Of a stretch of DNA of 64,000 nt, positions 52,783 to 61,247 are shown in pieces (within the stretch, counting starts at the first letter, position 1; every line of letters starts with the position of its first letter). Origin of the DNA: Fusobacterium_C necrophorum_A (GTDB lineage: Bacteria > Fusobacteriota > Fusobacteriia > Fusobacteriales > Fusobacteriaceae); the NCBI RefSeq assembly GCF_004134945.1, contig NZ_SBAP01000010.1, forward strand, positions 1 to 64,000. Direction: 5' to 3'. Under the pieces are notes generated by a model. It was not told the origin of the DNA, searched no databases, and saw only the letters and a list, made by a program, of their open reading frames with translations. Made by a program: the position numbers and the translations under genes.

Positions 52783-52832
52783 AATTTTAGCGAAAAAATG
52801 TATATTTTAAACACGAATGAAGGAGGAAAGGG

Positions 52833-53027
52833 ATGAAAAAGGTATTGAAAATTGATGGCATGGGTTGTGAACATTGCGTGAAGGCTGTGACAGGAGCTTT
52901 ATCTTCTTTAGAAGGTGTTTCTTTAGTGGAAGTAAAAATAGGAGAAGCAACTGTTGAAGTGGCGGAGCATTATGATATGAAAAAAATCCAAGAAGCTTTG
53001 GACGATGCCGGATATGATTTGTTATGA
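52833..53027 (+). CDS. copZ: Copper chaperone CopZ-like HMA protein
   Basis: A 64-residue heavy-metal-associated domain with the metal site GMGCEHCVKAV and the ferredoxin-like beta-alpha-beta pattern (KVLKIDG, VSLVEVKIGEATVEV). It would shuttle Cu(I) to the ATPase CopA, whose start overlaps its stop in ATGA. SD AAGGAGGAAAGG precedes ATG. Confidence 0.93.
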   Translation: MKKVLKIDGMGCEHCVKAVTGALSSLEGVSLVEVKIGEATVEVAEHYDMKKIQEALDDAGYDLL

Positions 53028-55267
53028 AAAAAGATGTGTTAGAAATTTCGGGGATTACCTGTCAAGCCTGTGTTGCAAAGATTGAAAGAAAAGTTTCCAG
53101 AATGGAGGGAGTGGAACAGGCAAATGTCAATTTGTCCACCGGAATCGGAAGCTTTTCTTATGATGCCGATAAGGTGAAGTTAGAAGAAATCATTGCGACG
53201 ATTCAGAAATTAGGATATGAGGGAAGGATTCCTAAAAAAGAAGACAGAGAGAGCAAGAGGAAAGAAAAAGAGGAAAAATGGAAGAAAGAAAAGAGAGAAT
53301 TTCAAAGTATTTTCTTTTTTTCCTGTATCGTCTTTTATATTTCTATGGGAAGTATGTTGGGACTTCCTCTTCCTTCCTTATTTTCTATGGAAGAAAATCC
53401 TTTGTTTTTTGCTTTCATACAGTTGATGTTCAGTCTTCCTGTTTTATACTTCGGAAGACATTTTTATCAGAAGGGATTGAAACAACTTTTGTTACGAGCT
53501 CCCAATATGGACTCTTTGATTGCAGTGGGAACAGGGGCGGCTTTTCTTTACAGTCTCTATGGCTTATACCAAATTATGCAAGGGAAGACACACTATGCTC
53601 ATCATTTGTATTTTGAGTCCTCCGTCATGATTTTGGCTTTTATTTCTTTAGGAAAGTATTTGGAAGAAAGAAGTAAGGGAAAAACTTCGGAAGCCATTCA
53701 AAAATTGATGGACATGCAGGTGCCCGTTGCTCATAAAATTGTAGGAGAACAGATTCTATCTCTTCCCTTGGAAGAAATCGAATTACAGGATATTCTTTTG
53801 GTAAAAGCGGGAGAAAAAATTCCCCTAGACGGAGTGATTATTGAGGGTGAATCTACGATCAATGAATCCATGTTGACCGGGGAAAGTATTCCGGTTTCTA
53901 AAAAAGTGGGAGACAGTGTATACGGAGCGACGGTCAATGGCGAAGCGAACTTAAAAATTCGAGTGGAAGCCGTTGGGGAGGATACCGTCATTGCAAAAAT
54001 TATTCATTTGGTGGAGGATGCACAGGGAACGAAAGCACCGATTGCAAAACTGGCAGATGAAATTTCATTGTATTTTGTTCCCGTTGTGATGGTCATTGCC
54101 TGTCTTGCCTTTCTTTTCTGGTATTTTGTATTTGGAAAAGATTTAGTCTTCTCTCTTACTATTTTTGTTTCGATTATGGTCATTGCCTGTCCCTGTTCCT
54201 TAGGACTTGCAACTCCGACCGCCATTATGGTGGGAACAGGACGAGGAGCGGAATTGGGAATTTTGATTAAATCCGGAGAGGCTTTGCAGAAGGCACAAAA
54301 GATGACCGCCATTGTATTTGATAAGACGGGAACCTTAACGGAGGGAAAACCCGAATTGGAAAAAATGATAAGCTATATTTCCAATAAAACAGATTGCTTA
54401 AAGATTGCAGCTTCTTTGGAACAATATTCGGAGCATCCTTTAGGAAAAGCGATTTTAGAGGCGGCAACAAGAGAAGGTCTTTCCTTTATGGAAATGGAAG
54501 AGGTACAAATTTTAGTAGGGCGAGGAATTTCGGGAAAAAAAGATGGAAAACATTATTTTATGGGGAGTCCGAAAGGAGTTCTGGAGTTTGGAGCAAGTTT
54601 GGAAGCCGCAGGCGATCATTCTTCTTACGAGGCTCAAGGAAGGACCATGCTTTATTTGGTGGAAGATCAGAAAACAATTGCCTCTTTTGTGGTGGCCGAT
54701 CAAATTAAAGAAGAGAGCAAGGAAGTATTGGAACAATTGAAGACAAAAGGCTTTTATCTGGCGATGATTACAGGAGATAAAAAAGAAACGGCGGAAAGTA
54801 TTGCAAAAAAATTGGATATAGATGTTGTATTTGCGGAAGTCAGCCCTGAGGATAAATATTTAAAAGTAAAAGAATTGCAGGCACAAGGGAAAAAGGTAAT
54901 TATGGTAGGTGACGGAATCAACGATTCTCCCGCTTTAATGCAGGCGGATTTAGGGATTGCTATGGGAGGAGGAACCGATATTGCTATGGAAAGTGCAGAT
55001 ATTGTCTTGATGAAGAAAAGTCTTTTCGGCATTGCGGATGCTTTGGATTTAAGTCAGGCAACTATGAAAAATATTAAACAAAATTTATTTTGGGCTTTTC
55101 TGTACAATAGTTTAGGAATTCCTTTGGCAGCCGGAGTTTTATATCCTTTTACAGGACATTTACTAAATCCGATGATTGCCGGTTTTGCCATGGCAATGAG
55201 TTCCGTTTCTGTCGTAACCAATGCTTTACGACTTCGATATTTTAAGAGAGAACCATCGGGAAAATAG
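53024..55267 (+). CDS. copA: Copper-exporting P1B-type ATPase CopA
   Basis: A 747-residue P-type ATPase. It has one N-terminal HMA domain (TCQAC; C13, C16), the actuator TGES (285-288), the transmembrane metal site CPC (389-391) within IACPCSLGLATPTA, the phosphorylated Asp433 in DKTGTLT, and the hinge GDGINDSPAL. The CPC site with the two terminal membrane helices fits Cu(I) export. It is coupled to copZ by ATGA. An unusual Lys/Glu-rich stretch (about 71-92) links HMA and membrane domains. Confidence 0.95.
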   Translation: MKKDVLEISGITCQACVAKIERKVSRMEGVEQANVNLSTGIGSFSYDADKVKLEEIIATIQKLGYEGRIPKKEDRESKRKEKEEKWKKEKREFQSIFFFSCIVFYISMGSMLGLPLPSLFSMEENPLFFAFIQLMFSLPVLYFGRHFYQKGLKQLLLRAPNMDSLIAVGTGAAFLYSLYGLYQIMQGKTHYAHHLYFESSVMILAFISLGKYLEERSKGKTSEAIQKLMDMQVPVAHKIVGEQILSLPLEEIELQDILLVKAGEKIPLDGVIIEGESTINESMLTGESIPVSKKVGDSVYGATVNGEANLKIRVEAVGEDTVIAKIIHLVEDAQGTKAPIAKLADEISLYFVPVVMVIACLAFLFWYFVFGKDLVFSLTIFVSIMVIACPCSLGLATPTAIMVGTGRGAELGILIKSGEALQKAQKMTAIVFDKTGTLTEGKPELEKMISYISNKTDCLKIAASLEQYSEHPLGKAILEAATREGLSFMEMEEVQILVGRGISGKKDGKHYFMGSPKGVLEFGASLEAAGDHSSYEAQGRTMLYLVEDQKTIASFVVADQIKEESKEVLEQLKTKGFYLAMITGDKKETAESIAKKLDIDVVFAEVSPEDKYLKVKELQAQGKKVIMVGDGINDSPALMQADLGIAMGGGTDIAMESADIVLMKKSLFGIADALDLSQATMKNIKQNLFWAFLYNSLGIPLAAGVLYPFTGHLLNPMIAGFAMAMSSVSVVTNALRLRYFKREPSGK

Positions 55268-55339
55268 AAAATATATTCCATGGATGCTTTGTTTTCCAAA
55301 AGTTTTTTTGTGAAAATAAAGCGAATATAGGGAAAAAAG

Positions 55340-55368
55340 TTGACATTTTTCTTGATAGGCTATATACT
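55340..55368 (+). promoter_or_regulatory. Promoter of atoE-atoD-atoA
   Basis: TTGACA (55340-55345), a 17-base spacer, TATACT (55363-55368), 53 bases before atoE. Confidence 0.75.
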
Positions 55369-55420
55369 TGATATAGGGTAAAATGTTTGCAAAGCTAACA
55401 TATATTAGGGAGATGATACA

Positions 55421-56797
55421 ATGAAACAAAACAATGAGAAAAAAGGTATTTTTAAAAAATTTACCTCAGCTTCGGTTGCACTAATGCAAAGATGGTTGCC
55501 GGATCCTTTTATTTTCTGTGCAATTTTAACGTTCTTTGTGTTTATCGCATCATTACTATTTACAAAGGCATCTGTTTTTGATGTCATCGGGTACTGGTCC
55601 GGAGGATTCTGGTCTTTGCTTTCTTTTTCTATGCAAATGGCATTGGTGTTGGTAACAGGACATACCATGGCAAGTTCGCCGGTTTTTAAAAATTTATTGG
55701 AAAAAATGGCATCTAAATTAAAGACACCGAGACAAGCAATTGTCGTAGTTACTTTGGTCTCAACCATAGCCTGTATTTTAAACTGGGGGTTTGGACTTGT
55801 CATTGGAGCTATTTTTGCAAAAGAAATTGCAAAAAAATTAAAGGGAGTTGACTACCGTCTATTGATTGCTTCCGCTTATACCGGATTCTTGGTGTGGCAT
55901 GGAGGTTTATCAGGTTCCATTCCGCTTCAATTGGCAACCGGTGGAGAAGTTTTAAAGCAACAAACCTTGGGAGTGGTTTCAGAAGCGATTCCCACCAGTC
56001 AAACTTTATTTTCTCCAATGAATTTATACATTTTAATCGGACTTTTGATTTTATTGCCTCTTATCAATGCGGCAATGTATCCAAGTCCGGAAGAAGTGGT
56101 AACTATCAATCCGGATTTATTGAAAGAAATAGAGCCGGTAACAATAGATACTAAGACAATGACTCCGGCAGAAAAAATTGAAAATGGAAAATTTGTTTCT
56201 TATGCTTTAGGAGTCATGGGATATGTATATATTATTAAATATTTAATGGAAAATGGCTTTGCCTTGAATTTGAATATTGTAAACTTTATTTTCTTGTTTA
56301 CCGGAATTATTTTCCACGGAACACCAAGACGATATTTGAATGCTTTGGCAGAAGCCGTAAAAGGTGCAGCAGGAATCTTACTTCAATTTCCGTTCTATGC
56401 AGGTATCATGGGAATTATGGTGGGAATGGACATCGATGGAAACTCGTTAGCAGGTTTGATGTCTAATTTCTTTGTCAATATTTCTACTCCAAGAACATTT
56501 CCATTGTTTACTTTCTTAAGTGCGGGAATCGTAAATTTCTTTGTTCCTTCCGGGGGAGGACAATGGGTAGTGCAAGCTCCGATTGTAATGCCGGCGGGAC
56601 AAATGATAGGAGTTTCTGCAGCAAAATCAGCATTAGCGATTACTTGGGGAGATGCATGGACAAATATGGCACAACCGTTTTGGGCATTACCGGCGTTAGG
56701 AATTGCAGGACTGGGAGCAAAAGATATTATGGGATATTGTCTGATCGTAACCATTGTTTCAGGATTGTTTATTTGTTCAGGTTTCCTATTATTTTAA
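55421..56797 (+). CDS. atoE: Short-chain fatty acid transporter AtoE
   Basis: A 458-residue membrane protein of the SCFA transporter family. Typical segments are RWLPDPFIFCAILTFFVF, ILNWGFGLVIGAIFAKEIA and FFVPSGGGQWVVQAP. It carries acetoacetate or butyrate across the inner membrane. The two CoA-transferase subunits follow 27 bases downstream, so uptake or export and activation of the same acids are coupled. SD TAGGGAG precedes ATG. Confidence 0.93.
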   Translation: MKQNNEKKGIFKKFTSASVALMQRWLPDPFIFCAILTFFVFIASLLFTKASVFDVIGYWSGGFWSLLSFSMQMALVLVTGHTMASSPVFKNLLEKMASKLKTPRQAIVVVTLVSTIACILNWGFGLVIGAIFAKEIAKKLKGVDYRLLIASAYTGFLVWHGGLSGSIPLQLATGGEVLKQQTLGVVSEAIPTSQTLFSPMNLYILIGLLILLPLINAAMYPSPEEVVTINPDLLKEIEPVTIDTKTMTPAEKIENGKFVSYALGVMGYVYIIKYLMENGFALNLNIVNFIFLFTGIIFHGTPRRYLNALAEAVKGAAGILLQFPFYAGIMGIMVGMDIDGNSLAGLMSNFFVNISTPRTFPLFTFLSAGIVNFFVPSGGGQWVVQAPIVMPAGQMIGVSAAKSALAITWGDAWTNMAQPFWALPALGIAGLGAKDIMGYCLIVTIVSGLFICSGFLLF

Positions 56798-56824
56798 TAT
56801 AGACAACTTTAGGAGGGTGTGAAA

Positions 56825-57475
56825 ATGAAAAAAATAGTTTCTATGGAAGAAGCCATCTCTCATGTGAAAGATGGTATGACAGTTCATATTGGAGGATTCC
56901 TTGCAGTAGGAACTCCAGAAAATATCATTACTGCCTTGATAGAAAAGGGAGTGAAAGACTTGACCATTGTAGCAAATGACACAGGATTCCCTGATAAAGG
57001 AATCGGAAGACTTGTGAATAATAATCAAGTGAAAAAAGTCATTGCCTCTCATATTGGGACGAACCCTGAAACGGGAAGAAAAATGCAAAGCGGTGAAATG
57101 GAAGTGGAATTGGTTCCACAAGGGACTTTGGCAGAAAGAGTAAGAGCGGCAGGTTTCGGATTGGGAGGAGTTCTAACTCCAACCGGATTGGGAACCATTG
57201 TTGCAGAAGGAAAAGAAATAATTAATGTAGATGGAAAAGACTATCTTTTGGAAAAACCGATCAAAGCGGACGTAGCCTTATTGTTAGGAACCACTGTGGA
57301 CACCTCAGGAAATGTGATTTTTGCAAAAACAACGAAGAACTTTAATCCGTTGATGGCACCGGCTGCGGATTTAGTCATTGTAGAGGCTGAAAAAATTGTG
57401 GAAGTGGGAGAAATTGATCCGGATCATGTAATGCTTTCCAAGATTTTCGTAGATTACATTGTAGAAGGGAAATAA
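56825..57475 (+). CDS. atoD: Acetoacetate/butyrate CoA-transferase subunit alpha
   Basis: A 216-residue CoA-transferase alpha subunit: DGMTVHIGGFLAVGTPENIITALIEKG, the CoA-binding GGFGxxG-like start, then GFGLGGVLTPTGLGT. With AtoA it moves CoA between acyl-CoA and acetoacetate. GTG 56819 is in frame, but AGGAGG is eight bases from ATG 56825. In fusobacteria such an enzyme serves butyrate formation and lysine fermentation; those lysine genes are not in this window. Confidence 0.93.
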   Translation: MKKIVSMEEAISHVKDGMTVHIGGFLAVGTPENIITALIEKGVKDLTIVANDTGFPDKGIGRLVNNNQVKKVIASHIGTNPETGRKMQSGEMEVELVPQGTLAERVRAAGFGLGGVLTPTGLGTIVAEGKEIINVDGKDYLLEKPIKADVALLLGTTVDTSGNVIFAKTTKNFNPLMAPAADLVIVEAEKIVEVGEIDPDHVMLSKIFVDYIVEGK

Positions 57476-57488
57476 GGAGGAACAAAAG

Positions 57489-58154
57489 ATGGAATTGGAT
57501 AAAAAATTAGTTCGAGAATATATTGCGGCGAGAGTTGCGAAGGAGTTTCATGACGGATATGTGGTAAACTTGGGAATTGGATTGCCTACCTTGGTATCTA
57601 ACTTTGTTCCGGAAGGAATGGAAGTAATTTTTCAATCAGAAAATGGTTGCCTTGGAGTAGGACCGGCTCCGGCTCCGGGAGAAGAAGATCCTCATGCAGT
57701 AAATGCAGGAGCAGGATTTATTACTGCTTTACCGGGAGCTCAATTTTTCGATAGTGCCACTTCTTTCGGAATTATTCGAGGAGGACATGTGGATGCAACG
57801 GTATTGGGAGCCTTGGAAGTAGACAAAGAAGGAAATCTTGCAAACTGGATGGTTCCGGGAAAAATGGTTCCGGGAATGGGTGGAGCGATGGATTTGGTTG
57901 TCGGAGCAAAGAAAGTTATCGTAGCGATGGAACATACTTCCAAGGGATCCGTTAAAATTTTGGAAAAATGTACTCTTCCATTGACGGCAGTCAAAGTAGT
58001 CGATTTAATTATTACTGAAAAATGTGTATTTACAGTGACAGAGAAAGGATTGGAACTAATTGAAATCAGTCCATATTCTTCTTTGGAAGACATCAAAGCG
58101 ACAACGGCGGCAGAATTTACAGTGGCAGAAAATTGTAAACAACTGTCTTTATAA
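57489..58154 (+). CDS. atoA: Acetoacetate/butyrate CoA-transferase subunit beta
   Basis: A 221-residue beta subunit. The catalytic glutamate lies in FQSENGCLGVG, which forms the glutamyl-CoA thioester. GIGLPTLVSNFVP and GGMGGAMDL-type segments are conserved. It starts 13 bases after atoD with SD AAGGAGGAAC. It is the last gene of the ato operon; the TPP riboswitch of thiC begins about 25 bases on. Confidence 0.95.
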   Translation: MELDKKLVREYIAARVAKEFHDGYVVNLGIGLPTLVSNFVPEGMEVIFQSENGCLGVGPAPAPGEEDPHAVNAGAGFITALPGAQFFDSATSFGIIRGGHVDATVLGALEVDKEGNLANWMVPGKMVPGMGGAMDLVVGAKKVIVAMEHTSKGSVKILEKCTLPLTAVKVVDLIITEKCVFTVTEKGLELIEISPYSSLEDIKATTAAEFTVAENCKQLSL

Positions 58155-58176
58155 AACACGGAAAAAATAAATAACA

Positions 58177-58262
58177 AAGGGGAGCTCGTGTACCGGGCTG
58201 AGAGGAAGTTAGAACTTCGACCCATAAACCTGATTTGGATAATGCCAACGTAGGGAACATAA
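58177..58262 (+). ncRNA. TPP riboswitch (THI element)
   Basis: The conserved aptamer core is visible: GGGGAGC at the 5' side, GGGCTGAGAGGA, GACCC, then ACCTGATTTGGATAATGCC and AACGTAGGGAA. It binds thiamine pyrophosphate and controls thiC through the terminator just downstream. The position directly before thiC confirms it. Confidence 0.97.
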
Positions 58263-58283
58263 GCTGAGATATTCAGAGATTAT

Positions 58284-58309
58284 GAGGGACTGCGTGTCCC
58301 TCTTTTTTT
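58284..58309 (+). terminator. Riboswitch expression-platform terminator
   Basis: GAGGGAC-TGCGT-GTCCCTC followed by TTTTTTT. With TPP bound this hairpin should form and stop transcription before thiC. Confidence 0.9.
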
Positions 58310-58328
58310 ATTAACAAAGGAGGAAGGG

Positions 58329-59630
58329 ATGAAAGAATATTTTACACAAATGGAAGCGGCAAGAAAAGGAATTGTCACTCCGGAAATGAAAATTGTGGCG
58401 GAGAAAGAAAAGATGGAGGTGGAAAAATTACGAGAGTTGCTGGCAAAAGGGCAGGTGTGTATTCCTTGTAACATCAATCACAAAAGCATTAGTCCGGAAG
58501 GAATCGGAAGTGGATTGAAAACAAAAGTAAATGTAAATTTAGGAATTTCCGGGGATAAAAGAGACTATGAAGAGGAATTAAAAAAAGTGGATTTGGCAAT
58601 TCAATATGGTTGTGAAGCGATTATGGATTTGAGTAACTATGGGAAAACCAATACCTTTCGAAAACAGCTAATAGAACGCTCTCCCGCTATGATCGGAACG
58701 GTTCCTATGTACGATGCGATTGGGTATTTAGAAAAAGATTTGCAGGAGATGGAAGCAAAAGATTTTTTGGAAGTCATTGAAGCTCATGCCAAAGAGGGAG
58801 TGGATTTTATGACGATTCATGCAGGGCTTACCAGAAGGGCTGTAGAATTTTTAAAAAAACAGGATAGATTGACCAATATTGTTTCCAGGGGAGGTTCCTT
58901 ACTCTATGCTTGGATGGAAACGAAACAGCAGGAAAATCCTTTGTATGAATATTATGATGAAGTTCTGGACATTCTTCGAAAATACGATGTCACAATTAGC
59001 TTGGGAGACGGACTTCGACCGGGGTCCAATCATGACAGTACCGATGCCGGACAATTGGCAGAGCTGATTGAACTGGGATATTTAACAAAAAGAGCCTGGG
59101 AGAAAGATGTACAGGTTATGGTAGAAGGACCGGGACATATGGCGATCAATGAAATTGCTGCCAATATGCAAATTCAAAAAAGACTTTGTTATGGAGCTCC
59201 TTTTTATGTCTTGGGACCTTTGGTCACAGATGTAGCCCCCGGGTATGATCATATTACTTCGGCAATTGGAGGAGCGATTGCAGCAACGGCAGGAGCCGAT
59301 TTTCTATGTTATGTCACTCCTGCGGAACATTTGCGTTTACCTGATGTGGAGGATGTGAAGGAAGGAATTATAGCGACAAAAATAGCGGCTCATGCGGCAG
59401 ATATTGCAAAAGGAATTCCGGGAGCAAGAGATTGGGACAATAAGATGAGTGATGCCAGACGACGTTTAGCTTGGGAAGAAATGTTTCAACTGGCTATGGA
59501 TGAAGAAAAAGCCAGAAGATATTTTAACAGTCGTCCTGTCGAAGTCAAAGACAGTTGCTCCATGTGTGGAAAAATGTGTGCTATGAGAACGGTAAATCGA
59601 ATCTTGGAAGGGAAAGACATTAATATTTAG
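58329..59630 (+). CDS. thiC: Phosphomethylpyrimidine synthase ThiC
   Basis: A 433-residue radical SAM enzyme rearranging AIR to HMP-phosphate for thiamine. Landmarks include VDFMTIHAGLTRR, DGLRPGSNHDSTDAGQ and EGPGHMAINEI. The Fe-S cysteines near the C-terminus read CSMCGKMC (C410, C413, C417), a CX2CX3C spacing rather than the CX2CX4C I know from E. coli. It is under direct TPP riboswitch control and stands alone; no other thi gene is in the window. Confidence 0.96.
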   Translation: MKEYFTQMEAARKGIVTPEMKIVAEKEKMEVEKLRELLAKGQVCIPCNINHKSISPEGIGSGLKTKVNVNLGISGDKRDYEEELKKVDLAIQYGCEAIMDLSNYGKTNTFRKQLIERSPAMIGTVPMYDAIGYLEKDLQEMEAKDFLEVIEAHAKEGVDFMTIHAGLTRRAVEFLKKQDRLTNIVSRGGSLLYAWMETKQQENPLYEYYDEVLDILRKYDVTISLGDGLRPGSNHDSTDAGQLAELIELGYLTKRAWEKDVQVMVEGPGHMAINEIAANMQIQKRLCYGAPFYVLGPLVTDVAPGYDHITSAIGGAIAATAGADFLCYVTPAEHLRLPDVEDVKEGIIATKIAAHAADIAKGIPGARDWDNKMSDARRRLAWEEMFQLAMDEEKARRYFNSRPVEVKDSCSMCGKMCAMRTVNRILEGKDINI

Positions 59631-59650
59631 AGAAAAAGGAGAAGAGAAAA

Positions 59651-59728
59651 CTTGATTTCGTGGAAAAAGTATGTTTTAAAATTCTTGATTTCGTGTTAAA
59701 ATGAGGTAGATAAATTCTTGATTTCGTG
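59651..59728 (+). repeat. Three direct repeats CTTGATTTCGTG, 33-bp period
   Basis: CTTGATTTCGTG occurs at 59651-59662, 59684-59695 and 59717-59728, exactly 33 bases apart; the 3' copies extend to TTCTTGATTTCGTGTT. The spacers are related but diverged. The last copy ends 16 bases before the ATPase start and abuts its SD. The regular phasing suggests operators or a duplicated promoter. Confidence 0.85.
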
Positions 59729-59744
59729 TTCGGAGGTGTATATC

Positions 59745-61097
59745 ATGAAAAGAAAAATTTATAAGGAACTCATAAAATGGAAAAGAGAAAGTGCTGGACA
59801 TACTGCAATTCTGATTGATGGTGCAAGACGAGTCGGAAAAAGTTACATTGCGGAGGAATTTGCAAAAAAAGAATATCGAAGCTATATTCTCATTGATTTT
59901 AATAGAGTCAATGAGGAAATAAAAGATTTATTCACAAATTATTTACAGGATTTGGATATGCTTTTCTTATATTTAGCTAATTTTTATAATGTAAAATTAT
60001 ATGAGAGAGAAACTCTGCTTATTTTTGATGAAGTACAACTTTGCCCAAAGGCAAGAGCAGCTATTAAATATTTGGTAGCAGACGGAAGATATGATTATCT
60101 TGAAACAGGCTCTTTGATGAGTATTAAGAAGAATGTGGAGGATATTGTGATCCCTTCTGAAGAACGACATCTCAAAATGTATCCTCTTGATTTTGAAGAA
60201 TTTTTATGGGCACTCGGAAATGAAACACTGATGGAGTTTATAAAAAAATGTTTTCAGGATAAGAAAGCTATGGGGCAGGCATTACATCGGAAAGCGATGG
60301 ATTATTTCAGGCAGTATCTTATCATAGGAGGGATGCCACAGGCTGTTGCAGAATATTTGAACAGTAAGGATTTTTACAGAGTAGATCAAATAAAAAGGGA
60401 TATTCTTGAGTTGTATCGAGCAGATATTAGGAAACATGCAAAAGGATATGAAATAAAAGTAGAGCAGATTTTTGACGATATTCCTTCTCAACTTCAGAAA
60501 CAGGATAGGAAATTTAAATGGAGTTCTATGAAAAAGGAAGCTCGTTTTCGAGATTATGAAGATGCAATATTTTGGTTATCAGATGCAATGATTGTCAATA
60601 TGTGTTATAATTCAACAAGTCCCAATATTGGATTAAAGTTGAATATGGAGAGATTGAGGTTAAAATGTTATATGGCAGATACTGGATTGCTAATCAGTCA
60701 TGCTTTTGATGAAAATGGAATTGTCCGAGAAGAAATTTATAAGAAATTGCTATTTGATAAATTGGAAGTCAATAAAGGAATGATTATGGAAAATATAGTA
60801 GCACAAATGCTTATTGCAAGTGGACATAAACTCTATTTTTATGTTAATTCTTCCCGGGAAGATGTATCAAGTAGAATGGAGATTGACTTTTTGATTGCAA
60901 AAAATAAAATAAGTAATCGACATAATATTTCTCCTATTGAAGTCAAATCGGGTAAAAGTTATAAGTTAACTTCTTTAAAAAAATTGAAAGCAAAATTTTC
61001 AGAACAATTATATGTTCCTTATGTTTTACATACTCTTGACCTGAAAGAGGAAGAAGGAATTTTGTATCTTCCTTTGTATATGACCCCTTTGCTGTAA
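59745..61097 (+). CDS. AAA ATPase with DUF4143/PD-(D/E)XK C-terminus
   Basis: A 450-residue protein of the AAA_14-DUF4143 type. Walker A is GARRVGKS (26-33), Walker B LLIFDEVQL (91-99), and the sensor-like LETGSLMSI follows. The C-terminal part carries a nuclease-fold signature: EIDFLIA (D381) and IEVKSG (E399, K401). Such proteins are multicopy and patchy in bacterial genomes; the role is not established and defence or mobility has been guessed. SD CGGAGGTG precedes ATG. The DNA is more A/T-rich than thiC next door, and three 33-bp-phased repeats lie upstream. Confidence 0.85.
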   Translation: MKRKIYKELIKWKRESAGHTAILIDGARRVGKSYIAEEFAKKEYRSYILIDFNRVNEEIKDLFTNYLQDLDMLFLYLANFYNVKLYERETLLIFDEVQLCPKARAAIKYLVADGRYDYLETGSLMSIKKNVEDIVIPSEERHLKMYPLDFEEFLWALGNETLMEFIKKCFQDKKAMGQALHRKAMDYFRQYLIIGGMPQAVAEYLNSKDFYRVDQIKRDILELYRADIRKHAKGYEIKVEQIFDDIPSQLQKQDRKFKWSSMKKEARFRDYEDAIFWLSDAMIVNMCYNSTSPNIGLKLNMERLRLKCYMADTGLLISHAFDENGIVREEIYKKLLFDKLEVNKGMIMENIVAQMLIASGHKLYFYVNSSREDVSSRMEIDFLIAKNKISNRHNISPIEVKSGKSYKLTSLKKLKAKFSEQLYVPYVLHTLDLKEEEGILYLPLYMTPLL

Positions 61098-61140
61098 TTC
61101 TTTCGGGATTTCCACTATAAAAAGATAAAATAAAAAAAAT

Positions 61141-61170
61141 TTAAACTTTTTTCTTCTTTGTGAGGTCTAA
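61141..61170 (+). promoter_or_regulatory. ECF-type promoter element, distal copy
   Basis: TTAAACTTTTTT (61141-61152), 12 bases, GTCTAA (61165-61170). All 18 fixed bases and the spacing equal the element before the ECF sigma gene. Confidence 0.65.
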
Positions 61171-61212
61171 AAAGTATAATAAGAAAATAAAGAAGAAAAA
61201 ATAAAAAAATTT

Positions 61213-61242
61213 TTAAACTTTTTTAGAACTTATTATGTCTAA
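61213..61242 (+). promoter_or_regulatory. ECF-type promoter element, proximal copy
   Basis: TTAAACTTTTTT (61213-61224), 12 bases, GTCTAA (61237-61242), 72 bases after the distal copy. Transcription would begin about 61248 and run into the C-rich noncoding segment. Confidence 0.68.
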
Positions 61243-61247
61243 ATTGT

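Noticed and set aside
59651..59728. CRISPR-like array
   Set aside because: Only three 12-base repeats with 21-base related spacers; no cas genes in the window.
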